Positions 1-6,469 of a DNA stretch of 15,372 nucleotides are shown here, one piece after another (position 1 is the first letter of the stretch; every line of letters begins with the position of its first letter). This DNA comes from JADFSZ01 sp022560555 [NCBI: PVC group bacterium] (lineage in GTDB: Bacteria > GCA-001730085 > JADFSZ01). Position numbers and translations under genes: made by a program. Where the stretch lies: positions 1 to 15,372 of the forward strand of contig JADFSZ010000018.1 of NCBI GenBank assembly GCA_022560555.1. Reading direction: 5' to 3'. The notes under the pieces were generated by a model. It ran no database searches, was not told the DNA's origin, and saw only the letters and a program-made list of their open reading frames with translations.

Positions 1-41
1 AGCATACTGCATTTCCATCAATGAGATAAAATTTTGGCAAG

Positions 42-63
42 AAAAATCCCCGACGGGCATTTC
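42..63 (-). terminator. Weak terminator-like element after the secretin gene
   Basis: On the minus strand AAAT, a G-G mismatch, CCC, loop GTC, GGG and ATTTTT can pair into an imperfect 7-bp stem followed by T residues, 54 bases beyond the secretin stop. The stem is poor, so this is only a candidate for the operon end. Confidence 0.3.
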
Positions 64-116
64 ATATGTAAGGTTTAAAAACTACGAAGTTTATCGGCCC
101 ATGCGTCATTATGGTT

Positions 117-1289
117 TCAAAACGCGCGATCATTATCTTTAATTTTTGCGGTAATAAAGAAAAGTAAATTTTTCCTTTGTTCTGATTTTGTTGTTGTTTT
201 AAATAAATTTCCTATGAGAGGAATATCACCAAAAAATGGAACTTTCCGCACATCCTCCCTTTCTTCACGTGTCATGAGACCTCCGATGATAACAGTGCCT
301 CCATCCGGTATCAGCACCGTCGTATCCACGCTGCGGGTGACAAAATTCGGAAAGAAGATGTTCGCTATCTCCCCCTCACTTCCAATGGGAATGGTTCCCG
401 GTACCAACTCTAAGTCAATGACAACGGGATGAAATTCCAGAATGATACTTTTGCGATCCGTACTAATGGTAGGCGTGATATCCAAAACAATGCCTGAGTC
501 TGCTTCACTGACAACGGGATCCGGAACAGAAACGAGAGTATCCCCCACTGTCTGGGTGCTTGTGTCTATATCGCTAACGTAGGACTGCGTGCGTATAATC
601 TGGATGTTGGCACGCTGGTTATTAAAACATGAAATGCGCGGAGATGCCAAAGTGGTCAGGTCCACTTTTTGGGCTAAGGCGTGAACGAGAACATCAATAT
701 TCAGATTGGAGGTATTAATGAATCCTAAAATACTGAATTCTTCGGTTGGGTCCAGGGGAAAATCTTCCGTCCAGACTCCAGCCCCAAAGTTTGTTACGTC
801 AGATCCCCCGCCCGTATTGCCATTTACGCCAAAAGTCCCATGATGATTCCCCACGTCGACCGTGTATCCTAAATCCCGAATTTCAACTCCCAAATCTGTA
901 CCGTCAAAAGAGGTCACTTCAATAATACGCGCTTCGATCAAGATTTCATCGGCGACATAAGTGCGAAGCTCCTCCAGAATGCTTTCAACACGGTTGATAT
1001 TTTCCGGTGTATTTCTCACAAAGAGTTTTCCTGTCGGACGATGAAAAACAATGTTGGTTCCTTCTTCTTCAAAATTGACCATGTCGGTTATGAGCGTAAT
1101 GAGAGATTCTCCCGGAACAATAAAGGGGCTCGCGACACCTTCAATCCCTCCGGAAACTTGTATGGAGATGACTTCATCGCTTGTTATCGATTCCGGAGCT
1201 AGCGCTTCAGCATACGGTACTCTGACAAAGACTTCAATGATGACGATCAGAAATATCCATCGGCACTTATCTAAAATTTTCTTTCTCAT
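117..1289 (-). CDS. Secretin core protein (GspD/PilQ family), N-terminally short
   Basis: This is the pore-forming part of an outer-membrane secretin, 390 aa, the channel for a type IV pilus or type II secretion-like apparatus. Residues 1-31 read as a Sec signal peptide: basic MRKK start, hydrophobic WIFLIVII, then a likely AEALA cleavage site. Residues about 60-110 resemble a periplasmic ring-building secretin domain. The secretin domain proper starts near 117 (ILIEARIIEV). Residues 327-338 (IPDGGTVIIGGL) and 350-363 (VPFFGDIPLIGNLF) are the family signature. The usual large N-terminal N0 region is missing and is encoded by the gene just upstream, which overlaps by 23 bases in another frame. 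I chose the ATG at 1289 because GAGGGA lies 7 bases upstream and the signal peptide begins there; the frame is open further upstream but that stretch codes for the neighbour. Family assignment is firm; the exact machine (pilus or secretion) is inferred. Confidence 0.9.
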   Translation of the reverse strand: MRKKILDKCRWIFLIVIIEVFVRVPYAEALAPESITSDEVISIQVSGGIEGVASPFIVPGESLITLITDMVNFEEEGTNIVFHRPTGKLFVRNTPENINRVESILEELRTYVADEILIEARIIEVTSFDGTDLGVEIRDLGYTVDVGNHHGTFGVNGNTGGGSDVTNFGAGVWTEDFPLDPTEEFSILGFINTSNLNIDVLVHALAQKVDLTTLASPRISCFNNQRANIQIIRTQSYVSDIDTSTQTVGDTLVSVPDPVVSEADSGIVLDITPTISTDRKSIILEFHPVVIDLELVPGTIPIGSEGEIANIFFPNFVTRSVDTTVLIPDGGTVIIGGLMTREEREDVRKVPFFGDIPLIGNLFKTTTKSEQRKNLLFFITAKIKDNDRAF

Positions 1290-2982
1290 AATGTAATCCC
1301 TCATTCTTATTCTTATTTTTGGTTTTGTAATTATTCCCCCCCGCCTCCGAAGATCCAGTTGAAATATTGACTCCTTCGAGACCATCGGATGGAAAGTCAT
1401 GAATCTTGCGAATCAAGTCCGATACATCAAAAACCACCATGCGTAAACCACTTTCAAGAATCCGGTTCTGTGTGGTAATCCAGATCATATTTTCTTCAAT
1501 CATGTAACGCAAATCCGTAAATCTTAAAGCGGCATCCAGAAGCTCAATCAACGGCAAATCTTTCACTTTGATCGATATGGCCCCGCCCTCAAGCACATCG
1601 CTTAGTTCCCCGATGTCTTGGGCGATCGCACGGGTGTCAACAACAATGTTCAATCCTGTCAGAGCAGAAAGTGTCTCAATAACGGATAAAATACTGGCAT
1701 TGTTAAATTCCACGGTATATCGTACGGCCAAGGCATCTAAAAGCTTTTGCTTATCAGGAGACACGTATAAAGCTGTTTCGAGAGGACGTCGCCGCGGACC
1801 GAACTGACGCGCCCAATCAGGTGCTCTCTGGGTTGAGGGGATACTACTCTCAATCACATCGGACAAATGTCCCGTTGTTGCAATGTCCGCCATCTTTTCT
1901 AGGAGAACGTTTTCTAACTCAACTTTCTCTATTTCTGCCCGGCGAATCCATTCAGAAACTTTTTCTTTTAAATCCGGCTGGGGGCCCATACTGAGCGTAT
2001 CCTCCCAAATATTGATGGCCATATCGTACTGCCTCACTTGATAAAGCTTTTGACCTTCTTTAAAAAGACGCTTCATGGTTTGTTGGCGCACATCCATGGC
2101 ATACTGTACTTTTGCCTGCTGAATCTCCCGGATAAACTGTCTGGCTTTGTCATTTTCAGGTTCTTGTTTCAGAATATTTTTATAGGAAACGAGAGCCAAG
2201 TCATATTTCTCCTGATGAAACAATTCTTCCGCTTTGTCCATACGTTCTTTGCGGCTCAGTTGCTTTTGGACATCTTTGACAAACTGATTAGCCTTCCGGT
2301 TATTGGGGTCAAGCTTCAAGACACGATTAAAGGCTTTATCGGCCTGCTCATATTGTCTTTGGTCATAATACTTTTCGCCTCGGGCAAGCGCCCTTGCGAT
2401 TCCCCGTGCTTTCTGTTCTTTGGCTTTATGTATCGCCCGTTTTCTTTTCGCATCTTTCTTTTGGGCCGTGCGTGCTTTCTTTCTTTCGGCTCTTTGGCGT
2501 TTAACCTCCGCTTTCAGAAAATCCCGCGCGGCCCACGACGCGGCATCTTCCAATGGCCCTCCCATTGCCGCGGAATCACTGATGCGATCAGTGTAAATAT
2601 TAATTTTCTCCGCTCTCATATTGACTTGCTTCGCTTTCACATCCATGGTGCTTATCCAATCGGAAGATGGACGGGGGCTCTCTTTCGCGGGCCTGTTTAA
2701 GATTTCCTTTTTCACGTTGTCCATATACACCTTAACCTGCTCAAAATTCGGATTGATATCCTGAACCTTTTGAAATTCAATAAGGGCCGCTTCAAGGGCT
2801 CCTTCTCGATACAGCGTGATGGCCTGCGTGTAATGCTGATCAAGATAATCCTGGATCTCCTTTTCAACCAGGTGCATCCCCGTATTGGCTTTGAGATTTT
2901 GCGGACAAACCACAGTCATCCCGATAAAAACCGGTATCAAAAACGCCAAAATCGCCATTTTTTGATTCCCTTTATAGGACAT
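1267..2982 (-). CDS. Exported TPR protein with C-terminal secretin N0 (STN) domain
   Basis: This 571-aa protein looks like the N-terminal half of a secretin. Residues 1-33 form a signal peptide (K4-K8, hydrophobic ILAFLIPVFIGMTVV; Cys26 lacks a proper lipobox). TPR-like helical pairs occur near 49-82, 197-230, 247-280 and 302-335, with the D-P-N-x-x-A type of spacing. A strongly basic, probably helical stretch spans about 157-193. Residues about 421-504 (YTVEFNNASILSVIETLSAL through MIWITT) match the STN/N0 domain found at the start of secretins, followed by FDVSDLI, a strand normally just before the next secretin domain. It then ends in a low-complexity K/N tail, where the next gene begins. 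I chose ATG 2982 because GGAG sits 6 bases upstream and the signal peptide starts there; an in-frame ATG 42 bases earlier would overlap the previous gene. It probably forms the periplasmic vestibule with the secretin core. Confidence 0.85.
   Translation of the reverse strand: MSYKGNQKMAILAFLIPVFIGMTVVCPQNLKANTGMHLVEKEIQDYLDQHYTQAITLYREGALEAALIEFQKVQDINPNFEQVKVYMDNVKKEILNRPAKESPRPSSDWISTMDVKAKQVNMRAEKINIYTDRISDSAAMGGPLEDAASWAARDFLKAEVKRQRAERKKARTAQKKDAKRKRAIHKAKEQKARGIARALARGEKYYDQRQYEQADKAFNRVLKLDPNNRKANQFVKDVQKQLSRKERMDKAEELFHQEKYDLALVSYKNILKQEPENDKARQFIREIQQAKVQYAMDVRQQTMKRLFKEGQKLYQVRQYDMAINIWEDTLSMGPQPDLKEKVSEWIRRAEIEKVELENVLLEKMADIATTGHLSDVIESSIPSTQRAPDWARQFGPRRRPLETALYVSPDKQKLLDALAVRYTVEFNNASILSVIETLSALTGLNIVVDTRAIAQDIGELSDVLEGGAISIKVKDLPLIELLDAALRFTDLRYMIEENMIWITTQNRILESGLRMVVFDVSDLIRKIHDFPSDGLEGVNISTGSSEAGGNNYKTKNKNKNEGLHYEKENFR
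1297..1302 (-). promoter_or_regulatory. Ribosome binding site of the secretin core gene
   Basis: GAGGGA on the minus strand, 7 bases before the ATG at 1289. It lies inside the coding end of the upstream TPR/STN gene and is the main reason to read the secretin core as a separately initiated gene, probably translationally coupled. Confidence 0.7.
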
Positions 2983-2988
2983 ACGTTT

Positions 2989-2992
2989 CTCC
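2989..2992 (-). promoter_or_regulatory. Ribosome binding site deciding the TPR/STN start
   Basis: GGAG on the minus strand, 6 bases upstream of the ATG at 2982, in the 22-base gap after the preceding gene. It favours this start over the upstream in-frame ATG. Confidence 0.6.
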
Positions 2993-3004
2993 AAAGATCG
3001 GTTA

Positions 3005-3820
3005 TTATAACTCGCTCTCTGCATCTTCTTCTTGGTCCGGAGCCTCTATTGTGAGAGTAATCATGTCCCCTTGATCTAAATTCTTCAATGCGGCTGTTTC
3101 ATCGGTAATTTCAACCACAGTAAAGCCCTTAATCACACTTCCCACGTGTACGGTCTCAGGCCGATTTTCCGATTCAATGTAAATTTCCGCAAACAACTCT
3201 TTCTTCATACTGGGTTTCTTGTATTCTAAGAAAAACGTTTCTCCGTCAATCAATTTTTCAATTTTTAATTTCCCCTCTTTGATCTCAAGCAAACGATATC
3301 CTTCAACTTCTCCCTTAATCTCGCGAAAATGCGTCCCCGAGGGGGTATTCATTTGGAACAAAACAAGGCCGATCTCATTTTTAAGTTCACCCAACCAAAG
3401 AAGGGGTATCGGCTCTCGTATCGTTTTTTTTAACACAAACTCCGGTTTTTCCGGTTCCAAGATGTCCTCGGGCACTTCCACAATTACTACCGGCGGTGGA
3501 GGAAGCAGTACTCCTTCCGGTGCCTTATATTTGACGAAAAGTATGCGGCCAAACTGGTCCTTATTCAAAACAAAGTTCTCTGACTTACTCAAAAGCTGTT
3601 GGAACTCCCCCACAAGACTTTCCGGTACGACAGCATGCCGTTGTATATCAGATTCGATATCTGACAAACGTTCATTAAACGCGCTAATATTTTCAGTCAT
3701 AGACCAATTCACCAGAATCCATCCCACGCAAATAATAAGCACGATCGCACAAAACCACATCATGATGGCATCGTAGTGCCGCAAAACTTTGTCTATAACA
3801 ACATCCCATTGCAATTTCAT
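3005..3820 (-). CDS. Inner-membrane GspC/PilP-like secretin-linking protein
   Basis: A 271-aa bitopic protein. A short cytoplasmic N-terminus is followed by one membrane segment (about 18-38). Next come a periplasmic linker and an extended region rich in Pro, Val and Glu (about 101-128, including LPPPPVV). After that are two small beta domains: residues about 136-200 (PLLWLGEL through ETFFLEY) and 224-258 (HVGSVIKGFTVVEI through ITLTIEA). Short beta modules with the G-x-x-I-x-G-[FY]-x-V-x-x-I pattern are typical of GspC homology-region and PilP domains, which connect the inner-membrane complex to the secretin N0 domain. Its place between pilO and the STN-bearing gene fits that job. It has a transmembrane anchor rather than the lipobox of classical PilP, so it is architecturally closer to GspC. 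Sequence similarity is low and the assignment rests on architecture and context. The ATG at 3820 begins 24 bases after pilO ends. Confidence 0.65.
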   Translation of the reverse strand: MKLQWDVVIDKVLRHYDAIMMWFCAIVLIICVGWILVNWSMTENISAFNERLSDIESDIQRHAVVPESLVGEFQQLLSKSENFVLNKDQFGRILFVKYKAPEGVLLPPPPVVIVEVPEDILEPEKPEFVLKKTIREPIPLLWLGELKNEIGLVLFQMNTPSGTHFREIKGEVEGYRLLEIKEGKLKIEKLIDGETFFLEYKKPSMKKELFAEIYIESENRPETVHVGSVIKGFTVVEITDETAALKNLDQGDMITLTIEAPDQEEDAESEL

Positions 3821-3844
3821 CTGTGGTCATACCTCGGTATCGCC

Positions 3845-4576
3845 TTAGCCTAACAAAAACCGGAAAGCTTTTACAACCAAATCGGCTTTAACGGTTTCTT
3901 CCGTTACCCGGCTGATATGACAGTAATTTATGATAAAAAACAAACGCTGATGCTCGAGAGCGTAAAGCAAGTTAATCAGTTCGCCGTAATCCGTCTCGAA
4001 GTTAAACGTGGCCGTAAATTCCTCATATGTCGGCTCTTGAGTCATTTTGTTTGTTTTCATCTTCCCTTGCGTAATATGAATATTTTTAAGTTCAGGAGTC
4101 CCGGCTTCCTGAAAAACCCGAATAATTGTTTCTGATATTTCTAGACGCCGAACAAGATCCGGCACCTCCGCCGATTTAGGAATGGTTGTGTCAAATTGCT
4201 CGAACCCGATTCTTTGACGCCCAAGCTCTCTTCGCTTCTTAACCACAAGATTTTTGAAATCAAGTCCCGACAAACTCGGATATTTCTCGGAAAATGTAAA
4301 TGGGTACGCCTCGATCAAATGTTTTTTGATAGCTTCGTATTCTTCGTTAAGCTTAGAGTATTCACGTTCAAGATTCGTCACAATTTTACGTACAGTTACT
4401 GAGCCGGCATTTTTATGATACTCATCAAGCTGCTTCATGGATTGCTCATACTGATGTTGCATATCCGCATAGGCCTTTTTCTGGGGAAGATAAAAATAAA
4501 GGAATGTGCCGATTCCAAGAAGAACAATAATAATCGGTATAGCAATCACAACAATATCTTTTGAGCTAAACCTCAT
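3845..4576 (-). CDS. pilO: PilO-like inner-membrane alignment protein
   Basis: A 243-aa protein with one N-terminal membrane helix (about 8-30, ending FLYFYLP), a coiled coil (about 36-88, rich in Glu, Lys, Gln and Tyr) and a C-terminal periplasmic alpha/beta domain (about 140-243). The C-terminal part contains FTATFNFETDYGELINLLYALE, a pattern seen in PilO/GspM ferredoxin-like domains. PilO pairs with PilN in the periplasm and connects cytoplasmic PilM to PilP and the secretin. Its start shares an ATGA with the stop of the PilM-PilN gene, so the two are almost certainly translated together, giving the partners in matched amounts. The length is close to typical PilO (about 200-240 aa). The family call is supported by architecture and position more than by invariant residues. 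Confidence 0.8.
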   Translation of the reverse strand: MRFSSKDIVVIAIPIIIVLLGIGTFLYFYLPQKKAYADMQHQYEQSMKQLDEYHKNAGSVTVRKIVTNLEREYSKLNEEYEAIKKHLIEAYPFTFSEKYPSLSGLDFKNLVVKKRRELGRQRIGFEQFDTTIPKSAEVPDLVRRLEISETIIRVFQEAGTPELKNIHITQGKMKTNKMTQEPTYEEFTATFNFETDYGELINLLYALEHQRLFFIINYCHISRVTEETVKADLVVKAFRFLLG

Positions 4577-6270
4577 GATAAATCTCCAAACTCCACGTAA
4601 ATCGTAAATTCAATAAGCTCCCCCAAACTATCTTGGACGGCAACGACAACTTCAACCTTCGTAAAATAGCTGTCTTGGGCTAAGGTGTTTTTGAAATCCT
4701 CAACATCCGAAAAATCACCCTTTGTTTTCCCGCGAATTTGAAATTGCTTGAAAAACATAGCCCGATCCCCCAGAGAAAAACCTTTTCCCTCCGGCCGGCC
4801 GCGAGATTCAGCCTGGCGGCGCCCCCGAGCCCTTGGTCTTTGGTCCAGTGCCTCTGCTTCTCCCTTCATCCTTTGAACCGGAATAAATTCGTCAAGCCAA
4901 AAATTATTGGGAATATGACGTGTCACTCGGGCAAGCGTATTCAGCCAGTCATGTTTGTGATTCAGCAAAACCCGCACTTCTTCCAGACGGCTCTCTAAAG
5001 GATCCAGTTTTTCTTCGATACCAGTTCTTAATTGATAGCATTCCTCGCATTCCGAAACAATGAGTTCGATCTGATTCGTTTTTGTCTCGAGCTGTGTGGT
5101 TTGAAAAGAAATGCCCAAATAGATGACGGCCAAGGAGAGACAAAATAATCCCGCCGCTGCGTAAAAATGCCCTTGCCGTTTTTTTATTCCTCGCGTCTGA
5201 ATCACTTCTTGCGGCAAAAGATTGGTATTCAGCTCTGCTTTACCGACGGCGCGTAAAGCCAGTCCGCATGCGATCCCAAACGCGGGATCAAGCCCTTCAG
5301 TCTTGTTGATCGTTCCCTTTGGCGACACACTGATGTTTTCAAGAAGATCAATTTTCTGTGTCGGAATTCCGATGTTTTTTTCAATAAAGGCCATAATGCC
5401 TTTCAAATTGGCCCCACCACCGGAAACAACAACTTTTTCAATGACAACTTCTTTGGATTGGGACCGGTAATAGCCGATTGAGCGCTGAATTTCAGCGATG
5501 AGACGCTGCAAAGTGATCGTGATCGAACGGTTCACCTTGCCGGAAGTCCCGCTTTCTTCTTCGGTTAGCCCTTGATCGATTTTCATTTGTTCGGCTTCTT
5601 TGAAGCCGATACGCATCTCATTTTTTATTGTTTCTGTGATTTCATTACCGGCTAAGGGAAGATTTCTGGACCAGAATTTTTTCCCTTCATACACCAACAA
5701 TGTCGTTGTTGCGGCTCCGATGTCAATAAAAACGATCCCTTTCCCGGGCGGCTTGTAGTGCACGTAATTGTAAAAAGCCAGTCCGCCAACGTCGATAGCT
5801 TCCACTTCAACAACGTTTGTCATCGGAGTTAAAAAGCTCTTTAAAATCCGCTTTTCGAGAGCGCTCAGCACAACCTCGGTTTCGATGGCTAAAGTTTGTT
5901 GTTCCAATATCTGGTAATCCCATACAACGCTGTCTATGGGAAAGGGAACCTGTTGCTGGGCCTCATATTCAATGATTTGGCCGATCTTGCTCGACATAAC
6001 CGGAGGAAGTTTTATGAAGCGGGAAAATGTAAACTGGTTTGGCAGGGATACGATGGCGCTGGATTTTTCAATCCCCATTTTTAATAACATGTGCCGGATA
6101 ATTACGGCAATAGGAGAAAAATCTTTTTGAAGATTAATAGCTTCTTCACGCGGAATTTCAGATTGATGGGCGTGGACAATCTCGAGATCCTTGCCAACCT
6201 TCTTAAACTCAACAATCTTTATTGAGCTTGCCCCTATATCAATCCCAATATAAGCTCTTCTTGGAAGCAT
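4573..6270 (-). CDS. PilM-PilN fusion protein of type IV pilus/T2S-like assembly
   Basis: A 565-aa protein joining two usually separate proteins. Residues 1-345 are PilM, a cytoplasmic actin-like ATP-binding protein. Visible features are phosphate motif 1 GIDIGASSIKIVEF (9-22), the PilM segment YEAQQQVPFPIDSVVWDYQI (102-121), phosphate motif 2 FIDIGAATTTLL (182-193) and adenosine motif VVSGGGANLKGI (281-292). Residues 346-565 are PilN: the short segment NLLP (350-353) with which PilN proteins normally begin, basic residues, one membrane helix (about 368-389), a coiled coil (about 391-437), then a periplasmic domain. Normally PilM binds exactly this PilN tail, so the fusion makes the contact permanent. 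An Arg/Gly/Glu-rich insertion (about 468-503) interrupts the periplasmic part and is GC-rich at DNA level. The ATG at 6270 has only a run of six G residues just upstream, a poor ribosome site. The gene is first in its operon. Confidence 0.88.
   Translation of the reverse strand: MLPRRAYIGIDIGASSIKIVEFKKVGKDLEIVHAHQSEIPREEAINLQKDFSPIAVIIRHMLLKMGIEKSSAIVSLPNQFTFSRFIKLPPVMSSKIGQIIEYEAQQQVPFPIDSVVWDYQILEQQTLAIETEVVLSALEKRILKSFLTPMTNVVEVEAIDVGGLAFYNYVHYKPPGKGIVFIDIGAATTTLLVYEGKKFWSRNLPLAGNEITETIKNEMRIGFKEAEQMKIDQGLTEEESGTSGKVNRSITITLQRLIAEIQRSIGYYRSQSKEVVIEKVVVSGGGANLKGIMAFIEKNIGIPTQKIDLLENISVSPKGTINKTEGLDPAFGIACGLALRAVGKAELNTNLLPQEVIQTRGIKKRQGHFYAAAGLFCLSLAVIYLGISFQTTQLETKTNQIELIVSECEECYQLRTGIEEKLDPLESRLEEVRVLLNHKHDWLNTLARVTRHIPNNFWLDEFIPVQRMKGEAEALDQRPRARGRRQAESRGRPEGKGFSLGDRAMFFKQFQIRGKTKGDFSDVEDFKNTLAQDSYFTKVEVVVAVQDSLGELIEFTIYVEFGDLS
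4767..4869 (-). other. GC-rich, Arg-rich in-frame insertion inside the PilN part
   Basis: This stretch encodes roughly residues 468-501 of the PilM-PilN fusion, a low-complexity segment with RPRARGRRQ and SRGRPEGKG. By direct count the 70 bases 4791-4860 contain 50 G or C (71%), far above the flanking DNA, and include the palindromic CCGGCCGG. The segment has no hydrophobic core and separates two ordinary PilN segments (IPNNFWLDEF and MFFKQFQIRG). It looks like an inserted or expanded linker; the origin is unknown. Confidence 0.55.
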
Positions 6271-6279
6271 AGCCCCCCG

Positions 6280-6352
6280 TTATGCTTTCTGTAAGTGTGT
6301 CAAGATAATGCCGTTATTCGTATATAATGTCTTATGTAAGTATAAAGCATAA
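6280..6352. repeat. Short inverted repeat spanning the pil-operon leader
   Basis: TTATGCTTT at 6280-6288 is answered by its exact complement AAAGCATAA at 6344-6352; the second arm overlaps one base of the -10 element and eight bases of the promoter spacer. A 9-base direct repeat TGTGTCAAG also occurs at 6296-6304 and 6360-6368, the second copy containing the -35. These could be operator half-sites for a regulator or chance in AT-rich DNA. Confidence 0.35.
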
Positions 6353-6367
6353 GCTGATCTGTGTCAA
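6339..6367 (-). promoter_or_regulatory. Sigma-70 type promoter for the pilMN operon
   Basis: On the minus strand a perfect -35 TTGACA (6362-6367) is followed after exactly 17 bases by the -10 TATACT (6339-6344), one mismatch from TATAAT. Transcription would start near 6332, giving a leader of about 60 bases before the ATG at 6270. It is placed in the only sizeable intergenic gap of the window, directly ahead of the second gene train. Confidence 0.75.
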
Positions 6368-6409
6368 GCATATTAAGCCGGTATCCCGAAGCGACATGGC
6401 GTAGGCGTG

Positions 6410-6436
6410 TTTTTGAAAAGCATGCTGATAACAGCA
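6410..6436 (-). terminator. Weak terminator-like hairpin after lpxB
   Basis: Reading the minus strand after the lpxB stop, TGCTG TTAT CAGCA (6423-6436) forms a 5-bp stem with a 4-base loop, followed by TGCTTTTC. The stem is short and the T-tract broken, so it may end lpx transcription only partly or not at all. Confidence 0.3.
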
Positions 6437-6469
6437 AGATTCGTATCATACTAAACTATAATAGAATTT

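Noticed and set aside
1-58. A 20-codon open frame at the left edge on the minus strand starting with ATG near position 60
   Set aside because: No ribosome site, no recognisable sequence, and it runs off the window, so it cannot be supported as a gene start.
94-100. Possible IS, attachment site, tRNA, rRNA or CRISPR signals anywhere in the window
   Set aside because: No cloverleaf, spaced repeat array, transposase or terminal inverted repeats were seen; the window reads as continuous housekeeping envelope genes.
1267-1400. Reading the two secretin genes as one gene broken by a frameshift
   Set aside because: The downstream frame has a proper ribosome site, ATG and a signal peptide at the overlap; a hydrophobic signal sequence would not be expected inside a continuous secretin. 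Kept as an alternative to be tested with reads.
2038-2700. A 220-codon open frame on the plus strand with hydrophobic content
   Set aside because: It lies exactly opposite the Lys/Glu-rich TPR coding sequence, has no recognisable domain or good ribosome site, and its Phe/Leu-rich translation is what antisense of Lys/Glu codons gives.
6298-6303. A second TTGACA closer to pilMN as an alternative promoter
   Set aside because: No -10-like hexamer lies 16-18 bases downstream, where the G-run ahead of the ATG begins.
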